Source: Polyangiaceae bacterium
GTDB lineage: Bacteria; Myxococcota_A; Polyangia; Polyangiales; Polyangiaceae
DNA: 38,769 nt
Direction: 5' to 3'
Assembly: GCA_029261965.1 (NCBI GenBank)
Contig: JAJDAH010000358.1
Coordinates: 1 to 38,769, forward strand
This document shows positions 25,491 to 33,025 of the stretch, in pieces. The position numbers were made by a program, and so were the translations under genes. The first letter of the stretch is position 1. Every line of letters begins with the position of its first letter. The notes below the pieces were generated by a model, which was not told the origin of the DNA, did no database searches, and saw only the letters and a list, made by a program, of their open reading frames with translations.

Positions 25491-26855
25491 GTGCGCCGCG
25501 TTCTTGTTGTCGACGATGAAGAGAACCTGCGGCTGGTGCTGCGAACCCTGCTCAAGCGCCACAGCTACGAGGTCGAAACGGCTTCGAGCGGTGAAGAAGC
25601 GCTCGCGATGGTGGATTCGTTCGGCCCGGACGTCGTCTTGACCGACGTGCGAATGCCGAAGATGGGCGGCCTCGATCTCCTGGCGACCCTCCGGGCGAAG
25701 CAAAACGACGCCACAGTCATCGTGATGAGCGCCTACGGGAACATGGACATGGCGATCGAGGCCATGAAAGCCGGTGCTTACGACTACGTGCAGAAGCCCT
25801 TCAAGCCTGACGAGGTCGTGCTCGCGCTGAAAAAGGCCGAAGAGCGAGAATCTCTCAAACGCGAGAACCGTGCCCTCCGAGAGGAAATCAGCAAGGAGCA
25901 CAAGTTCGAAAACATCCTCGCGAAAAGTACGCAGATGCAGGACATCTTCCGAACAATCGCGAAAATCGCCGACTACAAAACGACGGTTCTCGTCACCGGG
26001 GAAAGCGGGGTGGGCAAAGAGCTCGTCGCCCGCGCGCTGCATCTGAGGAACGCACGAAAAGGCGGCCCCTTCATCGCCGTGAACTGCGGAGCCATCCCGG
26101 AAAACCTCCTGGAAAGTGAGCTCTTCGGCCACAAACGCGGCGCTTTCACCGACGCAACGCAGGATCGGAGAGGCCTGTTCGAAGAGGCCACCGGAGGCAC
26201 ACTCTTTCTCGACGAAATCGGCGAGCTACCGCTCGCGCTCCAGGTCAAGCTGCTCCGGGTTCTCGAAGACGAAAGCATCCGGCGCCTGGGCGACGCGCGG
26301 GACATCAAAGTCGACGTGCGCATCGTGGCTGCAACGCACCGGGACCTGTTGAACGAAACCAAGGCAGGAAGGTTCCGTGAGGACCTCTACTATCGTCTGA
26401 ACGTGCTCCCGATTCACGTTCCGGCGCTCCGGGAGAGACGCGACGATATCCCGCTCCTGATCGACCACTTCATCCAGAGAAACAACGGCCGGCTAGGCAC
26501 CAGCACTCGGGGCCTCGATACCGAAGCACGGCGCCTTCTCTACGAGTACTCGTGGCCCGGCAACGTCCGTGAGCTCGAAAACACCATCGAAAGGGCGATG
26601 GTGCTTTGCGAGAGCGACCAGATCATCGCCTCAGACTTGCCGGAGCGCATCCGCGAGGCCAGGGACCCGGTTCAGTTGCAGCTGTCGAGCGGTGAGCTCA
26701 GCGTGAAGAAGACGTCGCGCGTCATCGAAGAAATCCTGATTCGCCGGGCCTTGCAGAAGACCAAGGGCAATCGGACCCGGGCGGCGGAGCTCCTGGAAAT
26801 CAGCCATCGCGCCCTGCTGTACAAGATCAAGGACTATCACCTGTCGGAGCTCTGA
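25491..26855 (+). CDS. NtrC-family sigma-54-dependent response regulator
   Basis: 454 aa from the GTG at 25491, chosen because RRVLVVDDEEN follows directly and a promoter overlaps the alternative start. Receiver domain: acidic pair at 8-9, phospho-acceptor Asp52 in LTDVRMP, Lys102 in YVQKPF. AAA+ domain: Walker A GESGVGKE (170-177), sigma-54 contact loop GAFTDA (217-222), GGTLFLDEIGELP, and arginine-rich FREDLYYRLNVLPI. C-terminal Fis-type HTH: QKTKGNRTRAAELLEISHRALLYKIK. It activates sigma-54 promoters after phosphorylation. No histidine kinase gene is adjacent, so it is an orphan here. Spacing to the next gene is 69 nt. Confidence 0.95.
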   Translation: MRRVLVVDDEENLRLVLRTLLKRHSYEVETASSGEEALAMVDSFGPDVVLTDVRMPKMGGLDLLATLRAKQNDATVIVMSAYGNMDMAIEAMKAGAYDYVQKPFKPDEVVLALKKAEERESLKRENRALREEISKEHKFENILAKSTQMQDIFRTIAKIADYKTTVLVTGESGVGKELVARALHLRNARKGGPFIAVNCGAIPENLLESELFGHKRGAFTDATQDRRGLFEEATGGTLFLDEIGELPLALQVKLLRVLEDESIRRLGDARDIKVDVRIVAATHRDLLNETKAGRFREDLYYRLNVLPIHVPALRERRDDIPLLIDHFIQRNNGRLGTSTRGLDTEARRLLYEYSWPGNVRELENTIERAMVLCESDQIIASDLPERIREARDPVQLQLSSGELSVKKTSRVIEEILIRRALQKTKGNRTRAAELLEISHRALLYKIKDYHLSEL

Positions 26856-26924
26856 TGCCGACGGAAACCCGGGCGTCGCAGTCGCCGGATTGACCGAAGC
26901 GAGGACTCGACTAGGATTCGACGC

Positions 26925-27449
26925 ATGCGACGAGCTCATTACGTGTTGCTGGGTGCGGCGCTCGCCCTCAGCGTGGCGTGCAGGGGTGGCCCCAAGGGAG
27001 AGAGCCAGGGCGCCAAGACTCCTCAAGACATGCTCGAAGAGCAACTCCGCTTGGCGGAAGAGTCCGAGAAGAGCGCCGCCGCGCGTGGCGACACGACCGA
27101 AGAAGTCGAGACCGACCTCGAGAAGAAGCGCAAGTTCGACAAGGTGCAGGCGAAGCGCGAACTGCTCCGCGCAGCGAGAAACGCCGCGCAGTGCCCGAGC
27201 GTCGTGGACGAAGAGGGGCCCGGGGGCTCGGCGACCGTCCGGCTGACCTTCGACCCTGCCGGCCACGTCACGGACGCGGAGATCGGGAGCGAGTTCACCG
27301 ATACGCGGCTCGGCAAATGCATCCTTCGCGCGATGAAGGCGATCATCGTTCCGACGTACGACGGCGGACCCGTCAGCGTCGACCACGAGATCAAGCTCGA
27401 GAGCGCCGAAGAAGAAGACGACGACGACGACAAGAAGAAAAAGAAGTAG
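26925..27449 (+). CDS. AgmX/PglI C-terminal-like lipoprotein
   Basis: 174 aa. An N-terminal signal (MRRAHYVLLGAALALSVAC) ends in a possible but weak lipobox at Cys19. A charged helical middle (DMLEEQLRLAEESEKSAAAR) precedes a TonB-C-like domain, GSATVRLTFDPAGHVTDAEIG...TRLGKCILRAMKAIIVPTY. This matches the AgmX/PglI C-terminal domain common in myxobacterial gliding and outer-membrane proteins. The tail is five Asp followed by five Lys. The function is unknown; it is probably periplasmic or attached to the membrane. It is convergent with pepP, 25 nt apart. Confidence 0.75.
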   Translation: MRRAHYVLLGAALALSVACRGGPKGESQGAKTPQDMLEEQLRLAEESEKSAAARGDTTEEVETDLEKKRKFDKVQAKRELLRAARNAAQCPSVVDEEGPGGSATVRLTFDPAGHVTDAEIGSEFTDTRLGKCILRAMKAIIVPTYDGGPVSVDHEIKLESAEEEDDDDDKKKKK

Positions 27450-27474
27450 CTCGTGGATCGAGGGTCGCTTCGGC

Positions 27475-28893
27475 TCAGCCCCCGCGAGCCTCTCGCATCG
27501 TCGCTTCGACATCCCCAGGGTGCTTCGGAATCGAACGGCTCAACACGTCGTTTCCTTCAGCGGTGACGAGCACGTCGTCCTCGATGCGTATTCCACGGAC
27601 GTCGGAGAACTTGTCGAGCTCATCACGATTCAGGGCATCGACGAACGGCGCCACCCGCTCGCTGTCGTCGAGGATCGCCGGAATGCGGTAAAAACCCGGC
27701 TCGACGGTCACCGCCATGCCGGCCTCGAGATCGCGGTCGAGACGCAGAAAGCGATCGGTGGCGCTCGTGCTCCGTTTTCGGCCGGCGGCGTATCCGGCGC
27801 GATCCCCGAGGTCTTCCATGTCGTGCACATCGAGGCCGAGTAGATGGCCGACGCCATGGGGAAAAAACAACGCAGCCGCACCGCGCTCGAATAGCTCCTG
27901 GGCATCGCCACGAAGAATGCCGAGCTCGACGAGCCCGCTCACCAGGCGCCGGCCCGCAGTGTGGTGCACGTCGCGGTAGCTCGCCCCGGGCTGGACGGCG
28001 TCGATGGCGGCGCGCTGCACGTCGAGAACCAGCTCGTAGATGGTGCGCTGGGTACTCGTGTAGTGGCCCGACACGGGCCACGTTCGGGTGATGTCGGCGG
28101 CCCAGCCTTCGGGCGTTTCGGCGCCGACGTCCGCGAGCACCAGATCGGCTGGTTCCAACACGCCGTCGTGTCGTTCGTTGTGCAAGACCTCTCCGTGCCC
28201 CGTCACGATCGAGCCGTAGGAACAGGTCATTCCGTTCGCGATGATCGCCTGCTCCATCGCTGCGCGAACGACTGCCTCGCGAATCGCTGGCCGCGTTGCC
28301 GCCATTCCGCCGCGGTGAGCGAGCTCGGTGACGGCAACCGCCTGTCGAATTTGCGCCGCCGCTGCAGCGTCGTGACGGAGCCGTAGCTCGACCATGACGT
28401 CGGCGAGCTTCGCGTCCGCCCCATCGAGGTCGTCTCCGGACCCGCTGTCGACGTCGCGACCGAGTCGCTCGCTGAGCCATTCGGCGGTATCACCGTCTTG
28501 CGGCGGCAGGGTGGCGAGCTCGGGGCTAGCGCTCAGCTCGTCGATCGGCCGCACGGCGATCTCGAGCTCTTTTTCGAGGTCGGCAAGCGAAGACTGGGGG
28601 CCGGCCCAGAGCACCGCTTCGGCGTCCGGGGGCGGCACGTAGAGCACCGCGTTTCCGCCCCCGGTCGACAGGACCGCGCCTTCGAGCGACCTGCCGACCA
28701 AGTACAGAAAATGACTCTCGGCGCGAAACGCATGTTGGTTGGCCGGGAAGTTTCGCGGGCGACAAAAGCCGGCGACGAAAAGCGCGGGCTCCGGGTACCG
28801 GTCGAGCAGCCGACGTCGACGCTCGGAAAAAACTCTGGCCGCGCTCGGCGTCGGCCAGAGCGTGGAATCGCTGCCGTTTTGGCTTGCAGTCAT
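27475..28893 (-). CDS. pepP: Xaa-Pro aminopeptidase (aminopeptidase P)
   Basis: 472 aa. Cleaves the N-terminal residue preceding proline using two Mn2+ ions. The N-terminal creatinase-like domain (NFPANQHAFRAESHFLYLVG) is followed by the pita-bread M24B domain with the full metal set: Asp255 (LADVGAE), Asp267 (ADITRTWPVSG), His350 (FFPHGVGHLLGLDVHD), Glu398 (VEPGFY) and Glu438 (GIRIEDD). Length and order match bacterial PepP. It is transcribed away from the bufferin-like cluster, with 192 bp between the two starts. Confidence 0.95.
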   Translation of the reverse strand: MTASQNGSDSTLWPTPSAARVFSERRRRLLDRYPEPALFVAGFCRPRNFPANQHAFRAESHFLYLVGRSLEGAVLSTGGGNAVLYVPPPDAEAVLWAGPQSSLADLEKELEIAVRPIDELSASPELATLPPQDGDTAEWLSERLGRDVDSGSGDDLDGADAKLADVMVELRLRHDAAAAAQIRQAVAVTELAHRGGMAATRPAIREAVVRAAMEQAIIANGMTCSYGSIVTGHGEVLHNERHDGVLEPADLVLADVGAETPEGWAADITRTWPVSGHYTSTQRTIYELVLDVQRAAIDAVQPGASYRDVHHTAGRRLVSGLVELGILRGDAQELFERGAAALFFPHGVGHLLGLDVHDMEDLGDRAGYAAGRKRSTSATDRFLRLDRDLEAGMAVTVEPGFYRIPAILDDSERVAPFVDALNRDELDKFSDVRGIRIEDDVLVTAEGNDVLSRSIPKHPGDVEATMREARGG

Positions 28894-28985
28894 GGGTACG
28901 GGTGTCCGGTAGGTGGGATCGGGTGAGCCGAATTTGACGCCTGGGGAGTCGCAGCGTCTAGTGTCGCCTCGGCCTTTTTTGGGCT

Positions 28986-29011
28986 GAAACCGAAAGTGAT
29001 TTCGGGCGTAA
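28986..29011 (+). promoter_or_regulatory. Possible ECF-sigma promoter of the bufferin precursor gene
   Basis: GAAACC (28986-28991) and CGTAA (29007-29011) are separated by 15 bp, similar in shape to ECF promoters (AAC-type -35 and CGT-type -10). A perfect hairpin or operator, CCGAAA-gtga-TTTCGG at 28990-29005, overlaps the -35 edge and the spacer. The predicted leader to the ATG at 29086 is about 70 nt. ECF control of bufferin operons is known in Caulobacter (SigF). The assignment here is motif-based only. Confidence 0.4.
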
Positions 29012-29085
29012 GCTCGAAGTCAGGCCCCGGCCGCGCCGGTTCGTGCGCCCGCCGGCCCATGCAAACCAATCAGGAGAGAAACTAG

Positions 29086-29340
29086 ATGGCATTTTCAGTT
29101 GGAAAATCGATGTTGGTCGTGGCTTCGGCCGGACTCATGCTTGGTGCGGCAACGGGATGCGCCGAAGGGGCGCCCGACGCCATGTCCCCCGCCGGCGCCG
29201 CCGCCGAGGGTAAAGACTGCTGCAAAGGCATGAACGAGTGCAAAGGCAAGGGCGGCTGCGCGGTCGAAGGTGCCAACGACTGCGGTGGCAAGAACGAGTG
29301 CAAAGCCAAAGGCGGCTGCAACGCCCACTGCCCGAAGTAG
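29086..29340 (+). CDS. Bufferin-like Cys-rich RiPP precursor
   Basis: 84 aa with AGGAG well placed before the ATG. A signal peptide (MAFSVGKSMLVVASAGLMLG) precedes AATGC, so Cys25 could be lipidated or signal peptidase I could cut nearby. The mature part is Cys/Lys/Gly-rich, with cysteines at 45, 46, 52, 58, 66, 72, 78 and 82. Two copies of a motif, NECKGKGGC (50-58) and NECKAKGGC (70-78), lie exactly 20 residues apart. Bufferin precursors (BufA) are exported peptides whose cysteines are turned into thiooxazole-type groups by MNIO enzymes to bind copper. The two genes downstream encode such an enzyme and its partner. Confidence 0.82.
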   Translation: MAFSVGKSMLVVASAGLMLGAATGCAEGAPDAMSPAGAAAEGKDCCKGMNECKGKGGCAVEGANDCGGKNECKAKGGCNAHCPK

Positions 29341-29360
29341 CTCGTCAAACCGACGAAGAG

Positions 29361-29395
29361 GGCCCGCGCGCTTTGCCGCGCGGGCCTCTTTTTTT
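29361..29395 (+). terminator. Intrinsic terminator between precursor and enzyme genes
   Basis: A perfect 10-bp stem, GGCCCGCGCG (29361-29370) with CGCGCGGGCC (29377-29386), a 6-nt loop, and seven T at 29389-29395. It lies 21 nt after the precursor stop and 62 nt before the MNIO gene. It should end most transcripts after the precursor, with limited read-through to the enzymes. Confidence 0.92.
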
Positions 29396-29457
29396 CGCGA
29401 ACCCTTCGGAGACGCAGCCGGCCGGCCGGCAATCACGCGTGACATACTGCTGCCCAC

Positions 29458-30471
29458 ATGACTGAAGCTCGCCTCGGGTGTCCGGATCTCGGTGTTGGCG
29501 TGGGCCTCCGAGTGCCGCACTACCGACACATTCTCGACCATCGCCCGGCAGTCGATTTTTTCGAGATCATCAGCGAAAATTTCATGGTCGATGGAGGCAA
29601 ACCCATCTACCACCTCGAGCGCGTGCTCGAGACCTATCGAGTGATCCAGCACGGCGTGTCGCTCGGAATCGGCGGTCCCGAAGAGCCGGACACGGCCTAC
29701 CTCGAACGCCTGAAGCGCCTCGTCGACAAGGTCCAACCCGCCTGGCTGAGCGACCATTTCTGCTGGTGTTCCGCAGACGGCGTGAATCTCCACGATCTGC
29801 TGCCGCTGCCCTACACCGAAGAGGCGATCGAGATCGTCGTAGAGCGAGCGAAGAAGATCCAAGACTTTCTCGGGGTGAGATTCGCGCTCGAGAACACATC
29901 GACCTATCTGAACTACACCTCGAGCGAGATGCCCGAATGGGAGTTCATCGGTCGAATCGCCGAGCAGGCAGACATCGGGCTGATGTTCGACGTCAACAAC
30001 ATCTACGTCTCGGCCTACAACCACGGCTTCGATCCCCTCGAGTTCGTGCGGAACGTTCCCCACGAGCGAATCGTGCAGATCCATCTCGCCGGGCACATGA
30101 ACGTGGGCACGCACATCATCGACACCCATTCCGGGCACGTGATCGACCCGGTTTACGACATCTATCGCGAAACGATCGCCCAGGCGGGCGCCGTACCAAC
30201 GCTCATCGAATGGGACGACGACATCCCCGAGTTCTCGCTGCTCGTAGCGGAAGCCGAAAAAGCCCGGGACATTCGGAGCGATGCTCTCGAGCTGAAAGCA
30301 CGCCGCGCTGCCGGAAAAGCCTCCGCAACGCCTGACTGGCCTTGGGCACGAGCCATAGAGGAACGCGGCCCCGCCGACGCGCAGCTCGAGGGCGAAACCC
30401 ACGCGGGCACCGTCCAGGGCGGCTGGAAACAGGGCGGTCCTCGCGAGAGCGAATCCACCGCCGCCGAGTAG
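29458..30471 (+). CDS. bufB: MNIO-family (DUF692) bufferin maturase, BufB-like
   Basis: 337 aa. DUF692/MNIO enzymes are TIM-barrel multinuclear iron oxidases that modify cysteines in RiPP precursors (MbnB, BufB). Visible ligand-type residues: His65 (VIQHGVSLGIGG), DHFCW (99-103), Glu145 (ALENTSTYL), Asp178 and the Asn pair in MFDVNNIYVSA, His209 (VQIHLAGH), Asp222 and His224 (IDTHSGHVID), and Glu251 (LIEWDDDIP). A charged ~60-residue C-terminal extension is unusual in length. The product would be a modified Cys side chain on the upstream precursor. It follows the terminator and precedes the DUF2063 gene by 11 nt. Confidence 0.93.
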   Translation: MTEARLGCPDLGVGVGLRVPHYRHILDHRPAVDFFEIISENFMVDGGKPIYHLERVLETYRVIQHGVSLGIGGPEEPDTAYLERLKRLVDKVQPAWLSDHFCWCSADGVNLHDLLPLPYTEEAIEIVVERAKKIQDFLGVRFALENTSTYLNYTSSEMPEWEFIGRIAEQADIGLMFDVNNIYVSAYNHGFDPLEFVRNVPHERIVQIHLAGHMNVGTHIIDTHSGHVIDPVYDIYRETIAQAGAVPTLIEWDDDIPEFSLLVAEAEKARDIRSDALELKARRAAGKASATPDWPWARAIEERGPADAQLEGETHAGTVQGGWKQGGPRESESTAAE

Positions 30472-30482
30472 GAGACGGGTGC

Positions 30483-31298
30483 ATGGGCGAGCTCGCCGAT
30501 CTCCAACACTGGATGGCCCGCGTCCTGAGGACGCGCCGGGCGCTCGCCAAAGACGAGCACATCACCCGCGAGGCCACAGAGCGGCTCACGGGCAACGACC
30601 GTTTGCGACCGGTCGAACAAGCCGAGATCTACCGGGAGCAGTTTTGGCTTCGGCACACGAGCGCGCTGCTCGAAGACTACCCGGGACTCAGCGGAGTGAT
30701 CGGCCAGGGCGACTGGGAACGCTTGGTCGAGGAATACCTGACGAGCCATGCACCGGACAGTTGGACCTTGCGCGATCTCGGAAACCGGATGACCGAGCAC
30801 GTGGAGAGCTGCGCTTGGCTGCCGCACCGCCAGCTCTGCATCGACATGGCCCGACTCGAATGGAGCTACACGGAGCTGTTCGACGCGCGGGACGCTCCCC
30901 CGCTCGACCCCAACAAGCTCGGCAGCATCCCGGAGGCGGCTTGGGAAACCGCCCTCATCGTCCTCAACCCAGCGCTTCGACTGCTGCGTACGGAATACCC
31001 CGTGGCGGAACTCCGACGGCGGCTCCGTGAAGGTGAAGCGTCGGCGCTGATTCCCGACGCGCAATCGCAGAACCTCGTGCTGTTCCGATCGAGAAAACGC
31101 AGCCTTCACTACGATGTCGTGGGCGACGGCGCGTTCGCCCTGCTCGAAGCGCTCCGGGACGGTCTACCCTTGGTGCCGGCATGCGAACGGGCGGTGGAGC
31201 GAGCGCCGTCCGAGGCCAAGGCCGTGGAGGTCGGCGTCGGCCAGTGGTTCCAAGAGTGGGGACGGCTCGGTTGGATCGTCGACGTCGACGTCAAATGA
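30483..31298 (+). CDS. bufC: DUF2063 partner protein, BufC-like
   Basis: 271 aa from the ATG at 30483, with GGAG upstream; the longer in-frame extension overlaps the bufB end. DUF2063 proteins (named DNA-binding, but better known as RiPP recognition partners of MNIO enzymes) show an N-terminal helical domain with RLRPVEQAEIYREQFWLRH..ALLEDYPGL..VIG and a central segment HRQLCIDMARLEWSYTELFDARD. They recruit the precursor leader to the MNIO enzyme. The C-terminal half (LVLFRSRKRSLHYDVV...GAFALLEALRDG) resembles a winged-helix region. Its last 8 bp overlap the end of the convergent acyl-CoA dehydrogenase gene. Confidence 0.88.
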   Translation: MGELADLQHWMARVLRTRRALAKDEHITREATERLTGNDRLRPVEQAEIYREQFWLRHTSALLEDYPGLSGVIGQGDWERLVEEYLTSHAPDSWTLRDLGNRMTEHVESCAWLPHRQLCIDMARLEWSYTELFDARDAPPLDPNKLGSIPEAAWETALIVLNPALRLLRTEYPVAELRRRLREGEASALIPDAQSQNLVLFRSRKRSLHYDVVGDGAFALLEALRDGLPLVPACERAVERAPSEAKAVEVGVGQWFQEWGRLGWIVDVDVK

Positions 31299-33003
31299 CG
31301 TCGAAGGGATAGCCCCGATCGGTGTAAGCGCGCGCGGCGATGCGCTTTCGAAGCTCGTCGTCGTTATGCTCGAGCGCTTGCAAGTTTCTTCGCATGCGGC
31401 TCTGAGCCGCCGTGGCAAACATCGTCGTGAGGTCGATCTCGCGCCGAGCGCCTTCTTCCCCGCGGCGTTCGATCGCGCTCGAAGTTCGTGCGATGCACGC
31501 GGCGAGGGCGTACAAATCGATGGCGACGTTCGCCACGCGCATTTGTACGTACTGCATCTCGCTGATTTCCTTGCCATGCTCGCGCAGCGCCCGCTCCACA
31601 CCCTGAGCGAGCTCCTCGGTGGCCGCCTCGAAGATGACTGCCTCACGACTCAACGCCGGATGAGCGCGTGACATTCGCTCGCGACGAAGCGCCTCCTTGA
31701 CTTTCCTCACCGCGAACTCCCGAAGTAGACCGAACCCCTTGACCGGCTCTCGCATCGAAGCGACGACGCCTTCGAGGCGCTTGCCCGGCCCTTGCATGCC
31801 CGCGAGCGCGACAAAGCAGCGGAGAATCTCGTTCGTGCTTTCGATCACGAACATGCTCCTGGCGTCGCGTAGCCTGCGTTCGAACTCGAACGGCTTGGCG
31901 TAGCCGCTGCCCGCGGCCACCGAGAGCGACTCGTCGACGATCCGCCATAACGCTTCGGAGCCGGCGACGCGGCAAATGGCGCTTTCGAGCGAGTAGTCCT
32001 CGACGCGCTGATCGACGAGCCCGGCGGTCAGGTACGTCATCGAGCTCATCGCGTAGCTGTCGGCCATCATCCGGGCGATCTTGTCTTTGATGATTGGAAA
32101 CTCAGCGATGGCGCGCCCGAAGCTGCGGCGCGAGCTCACCCGCTCGATGGCGCCGTTGAGCAGAGTTCGCGATTGCCCGACCATCGACGCGCTGAGCCCC
32201 AGACGAGCCATGGAAAACACCTCCATGGCGACGCCGAAGCCCTTGCCCGGCTTCGAGACGAGATTCTCGATGGGAACGCGAACGTCCTCGAGCTCGAGGT
32301 GCGACACGGGGACGCCCCGGATGCCGAGGGTTTCCACTCGCTCGTCCGTCGAGACGCCCGGCCCGCGCTCGACGAGCAGCGTGGCCATTCGTGGCTTCGA
32401 ACCGACCTCGGCTCGACTCGTTCGCGCAAACACCGTGATGAGGTCGGCTTCACGACCGTTGGTCACCCACTTCTTCGCGCCGTTGACCACGTAGGTTTTA
32501 CCGTCTTCGGTCAGCTCGGCGAAAGTGCGCATCATGCCCGAGTCGCTCCCGGAGCCGTCTTCGGCCAGAGCGAACGCGGCGGTCATCTCCCCCGTAGCGA
32601 GCCTCGGAAGGTAGCGCTTCTTCTGTTCGTCGTCGCCGAACAGAAGAATGGGGCTGAGGCCGCACTCGTGCGCGGTCAACAGCGCAGCGATCGACGGATC
32701 GAAGCTCGCGATGCTTTGCATCACCCGCGCATGTCCGGTCATCGACAATCCCGCGCCGCCGTATTCTTGCGGGATCTTGAGCCCGAACAAACCGAGCTCG
32801 GCGAGCCGGCGGACGATCGGCTCGCCGAGCTCGCCCTCCGCGTCGATCTTGATCGAATCGACCTCGTCCTCCAAGAAGCGTTCGACCTTCTCGACGATCG
32901 CCCGAGTGGTCTGCCGCTCCCCTTCGGGAACTTCCGGGTAGGGGAAGATCAAGTCTTCGGCGACGACGCCGAAGAACAACGCTTTCATGAAGCTGCCTTC
33001 CAT
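31291..33003 (-). CDS. Acyl-CoA dehydrogenase with long C-terminal domain
   Basis: 570 aa from the ATG at 33003 (AGGAG 10 nt upstream; a TTG at 33012 is the alternative). It oxidises acyl-CoA to trans-2-enoyl-CoA with FAD. Motifs: LFGLKIPQEYGGAGLSMTGH, AFALAEDGSGSDSGMM, VNGAKKWVTNG, RRSFGRAIAEFPIIKDKIARM and FVIESTNEILRC with the catalytic Glu. The ~170-residue C-terminal extension after GMQGPG recalls VLCAD/ACAD9-type enzymes acting on long chains. The preceding gene on this strand is the PgpH-like gene, ending 23 nt upstream. Confidence 0.93.
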   Translation of the reverse strand: MEGSFMKALFFGVVAEDLIFPYPEVPEGERQTTRAIVEKVERFLEDEVDSIKIDAEGELGEPIVRRLAELGLFGLKIPQEYGGAGLSMTGHARVMQSIASFDPSIAALLTAHECGLSPILLFGDDEQKKRYLPRLATGEMTAAFALAEDGSGSDSGMMRTFAELTEDGKTYVVNGAKKWVTNGREADLITVFARTSRAEVGSKPRMATLLVERGPGVSTDERVETLGIRGVPVSHLELEDVRVPIENLVSKPGKGFGVAMEVFSMARLGLSASMVGQSRTLLNGAIERVSSRRSFGRAIAEFPIIKDKIARMMADSYAMSSMTYLTAGLVDQRVEDYSLESAICRVAGSEALWRIVDESLSVAAGSGYAKPFEFERRLRDARSMFVIESTNEILRCFVALAGMQGPGKRLEGVVASMREPVKGFGLLREFAVRKVKEALRRERMSRAHPALSREAVIFEAATEELAQGVERALREHGKEISEMQYVQMRVANVAIDLYALAACIARTSSAIERRGEEGARREIDLTTMFATAAQSRMRRNLQALEHNDDELRKRIAARAYTDRGYPFDVI

Positions 33004-33025
33004 CAACGGCAATCTCCTCGGTCGA

